Shown here: one piece after another, positions 55,928-64,000 of the stretch
Numbering within the stretch: the stretch's first letter is position 1
Layout: each line of letters starts with the position of its first letter
From: Chimonanthus salicifolius
Lineage: Eukaryota > Streptophyta > Magnoliopsida > Laurales > Calycanthaceae
Length of the DNA: 64,000 nucleotides
Direction of reading: 5' to 3'
Assembly (NCBI GenBank): GCA_013350335.1
Contig: CM023532.1
Coordinates: 89,469,383-89,533,382, forward strand
Translations under genes and position numbers: made by a program
The notes under the pieces: generated by a model
What the model was told of the DNA's origin: nothing
Databases searched by the model: none
Seen by the model: the letters and a program-made list of their open reading frames with translations, nothing else

Positions 55928-57697
55928 GTAAGTAGTCCTCAACAAGATTTTATTTTTTTAAAGGGTTAAAAAGGAGATCATGGAGTCCATCCTTATTGGA
56001 TTAATTGGTGGCCAAAATGTCATGGGCCATAGATCTGAAATCCATCCAAGAAAGGGGATGAGAGATGGACAAACCCTAAAGGGTAAGATAAATTAAGGAA
56101 GATAAATACTAAGGACACTATGTACATATTTGGATTACATAAGCATGCATGACATGATGGGTCAAGGATCATGGTTCGGCCATTGCATGGCCGAACCCTA
56201 AACATTATGGATTCATGGAGAGGACTTCATGCATGTCAAAATATAGTGGATGATCAAGATAGTTGGTTTGGCCTTTGCATGGCCAAACCCTAGGGTTTTC
56301 TTGTATGAAAACTATCAATAATAAAGCATGGAAATATGATTTTGGAGGAATGATGGACCATAGGGTTCGGCCATGTTGTATGGCCGAACCCCATGGAAGG
56401 AGATTAAGTATTTCTTAAGGGGTTTAAAGGATAGAAACCATGGAATAATGGTTAATGACTTTTTAAGCCTAGAATGGTTAAATATTTGTAAATTTTAAAG
56501 GAGCTTTAATGAGGAAAATCATGGAAGATAATGATTTTTATGGCCTCAAAAGTTGTAAATGAGGATGAACCATGAACCATGGGTTCGGCCATGGTGTATG
56601 GCCGAATCCTATGGTGATGTATTAATGACTTTAATGGGTATAAAATATGGAAAATAATGGGGGAATGTTGGCAGCTTCAATGGACTCAAAAATGTACCTA
56701 ATGATGATAAAAAATGATGATCTAAATATATGATGGAATCCCCTCAAGAAGGGACCTTGTGGTGGATCTAAAATGTAGTAAAAGACCCAAGGAAAAGTGA
56801 GGAAAAGACATCATGGGTTCGGCCATGGTGTATGGCCGAACCCATGACCCATTTGTGAGCCATTTTATGGGCTAAGTTAAGGTTTATGCATGTGTTTAAA
56901 TGAATGGGAATTAGGTTAAGTAAATGGCTGATTTTTAATGATTTTAAGTCATGGTTAATGAATCAATCATGGATCCATGTTTATGGGTCAGTTAGGGACC
57001 TAAGGATATAAAAATAAAAGGAGAGTTAGACATAGAAAAGAAGGAGTGGCAAAAATGTAAATAAGGCCAAAATGGAAGACCATGGGTTCGGCCATGGTGT
57101 ATGGCCGAACCCCACTAAGACGTGTTTGATGGACTTGTACATGGTTGAAACATTGGGTTTAATTGTTGATGTGTAATAAAGTAAACGGGACCTCGCAAGC
57201 GGTGCGCGATTGGCGACCGAATTCGTGGACGAAAACGAAAAGGAACACTAGTTGGTATTTGGTAGGACTCCTACCTTATTGTAAACCATGGATTATGTGT
57301 TTATGCATGTTTTACTTGATTTATTTTGGTAATCAAATGATATGTTTTAAGATGGGATTTAAATGCTATGGTTTGAATTATTATTATATGGCATATTGCA
57401 CTTACATCTCATGCATAGCATGGGAGGGATAAAAGGAAACCGGAGTCCATGCTCCGTCGGGGCGACCGATAAACATGCATGGGGATTCTATGTATTTATG
57501 ATCTCTTGATGAGGGCTTTTCCATCAAGAGGGACATTGTATAATGATGGGTGGGACACATAACATATGACACCCATGGCATGGCATTGATTGCATGATCT
57601 TACTATAACTATATCTATGTATCCTGTTTATCACTAATCCATGTGTTGGCCCTACTCGGAGTACCTACTAGGCACGAACGCCCTACTTCCACCTTAG
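55928..57697 (+). other. predicted intron inside the E3 LTR
   Basis: Donor GGAGTG|GTAAGTAGTC after GGAGGAGCCG; acceptor CTACTTCCACCTTAG ending at 57697. The branch motif is altered (GAACG in place of CTAACG), but the AG and pyrimidine tract are kept. Confidence 0.5.
56172..57115. repeat. cluster of GGTTCGGCCAT-type hairpins in the E3 LTR
   Basis: Copies near 56173 (GGTTCGGCCATTGCATGG), 56263 (GGTTTGGCC with GGCCAAACC, both arms changed), 56363, 56579, 56818 and 57086. Confidence 0.88.
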
Positions 57698-57712
57698 ATG
57701 ATGACGGAGGAA

Positions 57713-57784
57713 ATGGCGGAAATGAAGGATGCGATGGGAGCCAAGCGTAGGAGCTTGGAGGAGCGAGCTAGCTTACTTATTTAA
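57713..57784 (+). CDS. small ORF in the exon-2-like segment of E3 (23 codons)
   Basis: MAEMKDAMGAKRRSLEER and a short tail, 15 bp after the acceptor. Same frame as the other copies. Confidence 0.25.
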   Translation: MAEMKDAMGAKRRSLEERASLLI

Positions 57785-57992
57785 GTTTATTTCATGCTTA
57801 TCTAATTTGAGTAGCTTAGTTCGTTAGACTGTAATAATTTAAACTATTGCTATGGTTTGGACTTTTATTTTGGACATTATAAGTTTGTGGTATTTTAGTA
57901 ATTTAAGTGATGTAACTTCCTCGCTATCTAAAATTGGTAGGATAGATTCTATTATAACCCAGCTTTAAGTTTGTGTTCCGCAAGCTTACTTC

Positions 57993-58076
57993 TACGTGTG
58001 AACCGTCCCGTGGACTTAGTTCCACGCACACGTAGGGTTGGCCAGTTAAAGGCCGGGCTTGGAAGCTCGGGCTTAA
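57993..58076 (+). promoter_or_regulatory. SL1 and SL2 of the E3 LTR
   Basis: SL1: TACGTGTG (57993-58000) with CACACGTA (58027-58034), inner CGTGGA with TCCACG. SL2: CCGGGCTT with AAGCTCGG, one G-U pair, inside GTTAA/TTAAC. Confidence 0.78.
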
Positions 58077-58180
58077 CTCGAGTCGTGACGCCCCACGCTC
58101 TTTGTCACTCTTATTTTAAAAAAAAAAATATAGACTCTGATTTCTAAGCTAAAGCGTGGTGAAAAGGGGCGGGCGTTACA

Positions 58181-58506
58181 ATTTACCTTGCTTATTTTCA
58201 TAAAGCTTATGTTCCAAAAATGATCCATACATAGTTCCTTAATCCAAACACATGATCCATCAAATAGGTCATGGGGTTCGGCCATACACCATGGCCGAAC
58301 CCTATGTCCATCATTTTCACCTATTTACCTTTTTACCATTTCCTTCATCACCTTATGATTAGGTTCAACACATAGGTCCATAAACATAGGTATATAATTG
58401 AATCCTCCTTTTAATCATCCATTCATTTAAAATATACATAGACATAATATCCATAAAATTCCTTCATGCCAACTTAGATTCAAAAACACTATCCATGGGG
58501 TTCGCC
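58181..58506 (-). mobile_element. G1 LTR (copy f), minus strand, left part
   Basis: Inverse LTR intron sequence with one hairpin (58267-58297) and half of another at 58500, where solo LTR g was inserted. Its far (3') end is missing, cut off by E3. Confidence 0.8.
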
Positions 58507-58540
58507 TGTAACACCCCGATTTCTCAAAGATATGAATATT

Positions 58541-59005
58541 TACGAAAATGCCCCTGGATTGGTAAATTTAATAATTATGATGTTAAATGAGAAAATGGTG
58601 GGGCCCATTGCTCAAACTAAGATCCTATGAACAGATTATAAGGGTCAAATTATAATGGATGAGTAATGTACATCAAATTGGGTCAAAGAATTCTCAATAA
58701 TTGGAATAATTACGAAAATGCCCCTGGATTGGTGAATTCAATAAATATGATTGTAAATAAGGAAATGGTGGGGCCCATTGCTCAAATTAAGGTCATGTGA
58801 ACACATTAGGAATGTCAAGTTTGATTGGATGGGTAATTTCTCAATGAAGTGGATAATTATGAAAATGCCCCTAATGTGTTAAATTAATTATTTTATGATG
58901 TTAAGTAAGGAAATGGTGGGGCCCATTGCTCAAATTAAGATCATATGAGCACATTATGAATGTCAAGTTTGATTGGATGGGTAATTTACAACAATTGGGT
59001 CAAAA
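58541..59005 (+). repeat. triplicated segment at the start of U3, copy g
   Basis: Three copies of a 150-170-bp unit with GAAAATGCCCCT and AATGGTGGGGCCCATTGCTC, starting at about 58541, 58711 and 58858. E2 LTRs have one. Confidence 0.88.
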
Positions 59006-59920
59006 ATGGCTAAATGGGTCAAAGGGCCCAAATGGGACCCATCGGGTCAAAATGGATGATTTGACCATTTTGTGAACTTAAATTAAATGGGGTTAAGCCT
59101 ATTTGATTGGAAATAAAGTGGAGGAAAAATGGGTAGGCCTGATCCATATGTGAAAACCATTTACAAATGACCAAAATTCCATATTTGGGTCATGGAGTCA
59201 AAAACGGGTCAAGGAGCCAAAAGTGGACCCAACGGGTCGGGTTGACTAGTTTGACCACGGATGACCGTGTGGGCCCTCAATGGAACTCAAGTGTGAGATA
59301 ATTCAGCTTGAGTTGGACTGATTTGGAGTGAGTCTAAATTAAGAAAAGAGTTGACTCAAAGATGGAGCATTAAATGTGATGAGTTGGGTTGGAATAAAAA
59401 TATCTTGAGTTGGGTGAGTCAAAATGGAAATCCAAGGGACTGTAAATCAGTGAGTTTAATGGTAATTTGAAGAGGTTGGCTGGTCTCAAACCAACCAAAA
59501 CAAGTCCCACACGTTGGGGACTTGTTTTGGTGAGTTCAATGGTGTATGATTAATGGAAAAAACATGGGTTTTGAGATGGGTTGCTTGGGGATCTGAATGG
59601 CTGCATGGGTAGCTGCCAAGGGGTGCCTTGGAGAGCACCCAATGCCCATCGTTTTGTGCATGGATTGATGAGGAAGTGGAGGGGTTATGGTGGCTGAAAT
59701 ACAAAACCAATGAATACCATCACTTGGCCGATTTATCATTGCAAAGCCTAAGATTTTCCTCATCTCTCTCTCACTCTCTCCTCTCTCCAATTCGTTGTTC
59801 TTCCTAGCTGGAACATCAGAGGATTTTACACTAGTAGATCAAGCACAAAACAGCAAAGAAAAGAAGAAATAAAAGGGAGAAAACAAGGATCAAAGACAAG
59901 GAGGAAGTTTGGAAAATTTG

Positions 59921-62115
59921 GTAAGTATCTTTATGATATTTTGGTTTAAAAACATAAAAACAAGTAGGGTATGTATTGGGCCATGGTCATGGCCGAATAC
60001 ACCAATGTTTAACCTTGATTATAGAGATTTAAAATGGTAAAAATAACCATTGGCTTCGGCCACCATGAAGGGCCGAACCCCATGTAAGAGATGGCTTGGT
60101 TTTCATGTTTTGAAACATGAAAACCATGGATTTTGTGGACTGTTTTTGGATTTTGATTTAAGATTTAAATACATGTTTTAGAATGGTTAAAAACATGGAT
60201 CTGAATGACATAGGGACTGAAGTTTATATGGTCTAAAATCAGTGGATTAAAATATGGAAATGGACCATTGGGTTTGGCCACTTAGCATGGCTGAACCCCA
60301 TGGAAGCAAGTGGTTGTTTTTTATAGTTTTTGGAAATTAAAACCATATGATTTGGGACTGATATTAGATGTTATTGTTGGATTTAAAATGCATGTTTTAA
60401 GGAGGTTAAAACATGGATTTGGGTGTTGGTTTCAGATCCAAGATTAAGGGTTAAATGTTCAAAACTAAAGGTCATGGTGTTCGGCCAATGAGCATGGCCG
60501 AACCCTATGAAATTGGGCTAATTTTTGGATGTTTGTTTGAAAGGTAAAACCTGATTTTAATATACTGTTATTACATGATTATCTGAGGTTTAAAAACAGT
60601 AAACATAACCATTGGGTTCGGCCACCATGGAGGGCCGAACCCCATGTAAAAGAATGTTGGTTTTCATGTTGGAAAAACATGTAAACCATAGACTTTTTAT
60701 GGACTGTTTTGGATGGTTTCTTTGAAAGTTAAAACCTGATATTAATATACTGTTTATACATGATTATTGGAGGTTTAAAAACAGTAAGAATAACCATTGG
60801 GTTCGGCCACCATGGAGGGCCGAACCCCATGTAAAAGAGGGTTGGTTTTCATGTTGGAAAACATGGAAACCATAGACCTTTGTGGACTGTTTTTGGGAGA
60901 TTTTTATGTGATAAGGTTACTGATTTTGGGTTGGCCATAGGATGGCTAAACTATGGGCTTAATATGGCTAAGGGGTAGAGCCAATTAGTATTTAAACAAA
61001 GGACATCATTGAGCAAAGAACCATAAGGGTTCGGCCATGAGTATGGCCGAACCCCATGGACTGTTCATGGGTCATTTTATGGATGCATATGTGATTTTAA
61101 ATAGAATTATGGTTGCTGTTTTTATGGCTAAGATGTATGATAAATGATGAAAGATCATTAGGAGAATTGGACTTTATGCTAATTCATAATGAATGGGTTA
61201 AATAGCCTAAGCTTATGAGTAGTAGTTGGTAATGGTTCTATGTTGATTTAAAAGGTTTAAAATACCCTAATGGAGAACCATGTAGTAATGGATAAGGGAA
61301 CCATTGGGTTCGGCCAAAGGTATGGCCGAACCCCATGGAGTAAGTTTGGTGGATTAAAGATTGGACAGACCAATGACAAATCTGTGAATACAAGCCAAAT
61401 GAAGAGATTGATCAAAAGGACTTATAAGATGTTTTAGGTCTCATATGTGAATGGACATGTAAATAAGATTATGATTTACTTATTGTTGCATAATAAGGTA
61501 CCGAACGTTGAACGACGAACGAGTCGTGACCGGTTAAAGCCTAAGAAAGAACGGACGCTAAAGTGATTCTTCAGTAGGTTTCCTACCTACTTGTAACCAC
61601 AGTTTTACCCCAGTTTTTCTTATGAGACTCTTGTTTTATCTTATGTGTTTTAAATGTTATATTATGCATTAACAAATGGCATACAGGCATTGGCATCTCA
61701 TGCATAGACATGGGACAATGAATGAGGTTCTACAGTGTTACAATTTATGGGTTACGTCTTCCTCAGTGGTGCAAGTCACGCCAGGAGGAGTAACATGATG
61801 ATCATAGTCACATTGGTCTCCTTAGGCGATGAGAGTCCCGCCAGGAGGACTAATACGTGATATGAATCAGTCAATGATGAAGAGATAAAGGTGTGTTGTA
61901 ATTTACCTTGTCGGTGCAAGGCACGTCAAGTGATGGCTATGATGGTACATGATGGGGGATGCTCATTGCATGTGCATACTTCATAGCATTGTTTTATCTG
62001 TTTTGATGATCATGTATTATGATATGTATATGCATATTTTATATGCTAACATGTGGTAGCCCTGATTCGAAAACCTACTGGGCTCGTTGATCTAACGCCC
62101 TAATTCTATCCTCAG
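59921..62115 (+). other. predicted intron inside LTR copy g
   Basis: Donor AATTTG|GTAAGTATCT; branch CTAAC at 62092-62096; acceptor TAATTCTATCCTCAG ending at 62115. The sequence here is diverged from other copies, yet CTAAC, pyrimidine tract and AG remain. Confidence 0.55.
59985..61335. repeat. cluster of GGTTCGGCCAT-type hairpins in copy g
   Basis: Copies near 59980, 60052, 60270, 60479, 60617, 60800, 61028 and 61316. A subset has the CACCATGGAGG loop and sits in a longer repeat (60595-60850, period about 183 bp). Confidence 0.88.
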
Positions 62116-62386
62116 AGGAGATTGCAGGTACAAGTAAAGGAAAAGAAAAGGTCATTGACCGGGTGGGGAGCTGAGCCTAAGTGCTTGAATGCTGGAATGA
62201 ATTTATAATTGCTGTTTATTTGATACTTTATTATGGACATGTAATAAAGTAGTTACTTGCTATGGTTTGCTTGGGATATTGACAATGTATGGTTGATTTA
62301 TGTAAATATTGTTTGAGACTGGTACTGGCTATCTTTTCATATTATTCCGCAGTTAACTTATACTATTCCACAGGTTGATGTTAGTT

Positions 62387-62470
62387 CCATGTGTGTTTCA
62401 TAATCATGGTCTATTCCATGTACACATGGGTGGCCAGTTAAGGTTCAGACTTGGGTGGTCTGAACTTAAC
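62387..62470 (+). promoter_or_regulatory. SL1 and SL2 of LTR copy g
   Basis: SL1: CCATGTGT (62387-62394) with ACACATGG (62422-62429), inner CATGG with CCATG. SL2: GTTAAG (62437-62442) and TTCAGAC (62444-62450) with GTCTGAA (62458-62464) and CTTAAC (62465-62470). The inner SL2 arms differ at most positions from copy e, yet pair perfectly. Confidence 0.8.
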
Positions 62471-62566
62471 TCGCGTCGTGACGCCGCCTGCTCTCTTCCG
62501 ATGTTTTATTATTACTTTAAAAAAAAAATTAGACTCTAAAATTCTCGGAGAGGGCGGGGCGTTACA

Positions 62567-63924
62567 TCACCATACACCATGGCCGAACCCATGGTCCTTT
62601 AGTTTCATCCCTTTAGCCATCACTTCTTTCCTTAGGTAATCACCCATACCTCAATTGTTTAACATTGTTAACAACTTAATTCCATAAAAAGACCTCATGA
62701 CATTCGGCCATGCACCATGACCAAACCCATGATCTTTCATTTTAAGCTATATTTACAAGTTTGCCATCGTTTCCAACAACCTTCCATTTAAACCCTTTAA
62801 CATCTTTATAACATTGCATGGTTTTCATCCCTCAAAAACCCATAAAAATTAACCAATGTTTTTCATGGGGTTCGGCCATGCACTATGGTCGAACCCTATG
62901 GTTCATCATCTTCCCTTAAATTACTATATTCATCCTTTAATTTTCTTCCATGGGGTTCGGCCATACACCATGGCTGGACCCTATGGTTCCTTTCTTTAAA
63001 CAAAATTATCAAAATACCTACCGGTTCGTCGACTCCTCCGGTTTTCCTTCTTTCCGACTTGTTCTTCCGATCCTTTCCTTCCTTAGCCTCTTTCTTTTTG
63101 ATCTTTCACACAGCTGGTTGCCCTCTCCTTCTCTGTACACTGCCGAGAACACCTTATTGCCAAAGCACCAGCATCAAGCCTTCCCTTTGATTCTGTATGT
63201 CGTGAAACCCTCTTGTCTTACTGTTGTCTCTCTTTGAATGTAGCGTCGGTATGCACTACCTTTCCTTTGTTCGGCTGCCTTTGTTTTGTAATACTTCCAG
63301 CCAGTCCTATCTTTAGAAGATTGCCGATATCCTCTTAATTTAGCACCTTCCTAGTAGCGCTCTTTGACAAAGGAAAGGACTCCTTTTAAAGAGATTCTAG
63401 CACATCACAGTGGATGCGCATATCTCCTATTCGGCCAAGCAACCTATCTAATTTTAGACATCTTCTTTATTTGGATTAGGCAATCAGATGTCATTGTCTA
63501 ATCCCAACTCTTCTAGGCGTGTTGCCCATCTTAGGCAATCCTTGTTCAACTAAAACTCCTAAAATCTAGTCAATATACGTTTCCATGTCATCCTAAAACC
63601 TCACATCCGTTGACACCATATCATCATACACCTCACACGCAGATCCTTATCTTGGCTTCCCCTCCAAGTCTCTACAACCGTCTGCAATCTTCCAAGTTCC
63701 CTCTGTGCGCATGCCACTTAATCTAGATCCCTTATTTATAGATATATTGCATTACCATTTTAATTCAGCCCCATTTAATTTAAATTGGACCTTATACCGT
63801 AACCGTCGAGTCCTAATTGGGCCATTGACCAACACCTTACCCATCTAAGGTTCATATCCGTTAATTCACAATTAAAATGGCAAATTCCGTAAATATTGAT
63901 AAGATGGAATTCTGAAGTGTTACA
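62567..63924 (-). mobile_element. G1 LTR (copy f), minus strand, right part
   Basis: Continues copy f: hairpins near 62576, 62702, 62868 and 62950; donor ACCG|GTAGGT on the minus strand at 63021 after CGGAGGAGTCGACG; leader; and the LTR start TGTAACACTTCAGAATTCC on the minus strand at 63924. It sits in a minus-strand pol gene (TCATC, 63925-63929, would be the TSD). Confidence 0.85.
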
Positions 63925-64000
63925 TCATCAATCTGATTCTTTAACTCGGACATCTCTGCTGGTGCCATCCGGTAATGTGGCAATGACACTGGAGCAGTGC
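63925..64000 (-). pseudogene. start of another G1 pol (E4), reverse transcriptase
   Basis: The minus strand reads [20 protein letters not shown], the N-terminal end of G1 reverse transcriptase (compare E2 at about 44818-44880). It is cut on the left by LTR copy f and on the right by the window edge. Whether the rest is intact cannot be seen. Confidence 0.8.

Larger units (their letters stand above)
54496..58180 (+). mobile_element. E3 3' LTR
   Basis: 3,685 bp from TGTAATAGCCGGATTTT to GGGGCGGGCGTTACA. It has a duplicated U3 palindrome cluster, CT-rich leader (55610-55660), donor at 55928, about six hairpins, acceptor at 57697, small ORF and SL1/SL2. The right flank is minus-strand G1 LTR (copy f). 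Confidence 0.93.
58507..62566 (+). mobile_element. G1 solo LTR (copy g), TSD TCgCC/TCaCC
   Basis: 4,060 bp from TGTAACACCCCGATTTC to GGGCGGGGCGTTACA. Flanks are TCGCC (58502-58506) and TCACC (62567-62571), a TSD with one G-to-A difference. It splits a GGTTCGGCCAT hairpin of copy f. It has a triplicated U3 start, CT-rich leader (59761-59795), donor at 59921, about eight hairpins, acceptor at 62115, SL1 and SL2. Confidence 0.92.

Noticed and set aside
15251..61335. GGTTCGGCCAT hairpins as microRNA precursors
   Set aside because: Stems are only about 11-13 bp, too short for a plant pri-miRNA; longer fold-backs between neighbouring units were not evident.
62451..63237. Possible host gene at the right side (open frames with HTPWPNP motifs)
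   Set aside because: These are translations of GGTTCGGCCAT hairpins and LTR leader in inverse orientation.

Overview
The window is nuclear DNA of a seed plant, most likely an angiosperm with a large, repeat-rich genome. I find no host gene, rRNA or tRNA gene. The evidence is Ty3/gypsy polyproteins with a C-terminal chromodomain, SIRE/Maximus-like Ty1/copia remnants, initiator-Met tRNA primer-binding sites (TGGTATCAGAGC), 5-bp target-site duplications (TSDs), and solo LTRs nested in other LTRs. The species cannot be told from the sequence.

Most of the window belongs to one Tekay/Del-like chromovirus family, called G1 here. Its LTRs are 3.0-4.1 kb. They begin TGTAACnCC or similar and end in GGGGCGGGCGTTACA. 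Layout: 1-491 G1 LTR end; 492-7072 minus-strand copia C1, cut at its protease Asp codon by a G1 solo LTR (2439-5663, TSD GTCCA); 7073-9755 minus copia C2 pieces; 9756-12278 plus copia C3 (LTR, PBS, gag); 12279-21125 minus G1 LTR, cut by a plus G1 solo LTR (14308-20620, TSD AGCCA), itself cut by a solo LTR of a second family, G2 (17078-20341, TSD GATTA); 21126-38640 G1 element E1, whose 5' LTR is cut by a nearly intact minus element G1-N (21159-32615, TSD ATTTA); 38774-48064 G1 element E2; a 100-N gap; 48165-52237 G1 LTR sitting in the pol gene of E3 (52238-58180); 58181-63924 minus G1 LTR cut by a plus G1 solo LTR (58507-62566); 63925-64000 start of another minus pol.

The most interesting signal is how the G1 LTRs are built. 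In order they carry a U3 with clustered palindromes, a TATA box, a CT-rich leader, a strong splice donor (GTAAGT) after a GGAGGAG stretch, 1.7-2.8 kb full of hairpins, a branch-point/acceptor block (CTAAC then CTACTTCTACCCTAG), a short exon-like segment with a small ORF in a shared frame, and two stem-loops whose arms change together between copies. The recurrent hairpin (GGTTCGGCCAT paired with ATGGCCGAACC) occurs about 35-40 times and falls only between predicted donor and acceptor. G2 shows the same plan with an unrelated palindrome. E2 and G1-N also carry an ORF upstream of gag (ORF0) with CCHC zinc knuckles. I propose that these LTRs contain a spliced, structured leader; splicing could separate translated mRNA from full-length genomic RNA. 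The sequence features are direct observations; the function is inference.

Every polyprotein seen is broken. Many stops are TAG at positions where a sister copy has CAG, as expected from deamination at methylated CHG sites. G1-N is non-autonomous, yet its two 3.64-kb LTRs differ at only a handful of positions, so it moved recently and must have used proteins supplied by another element.
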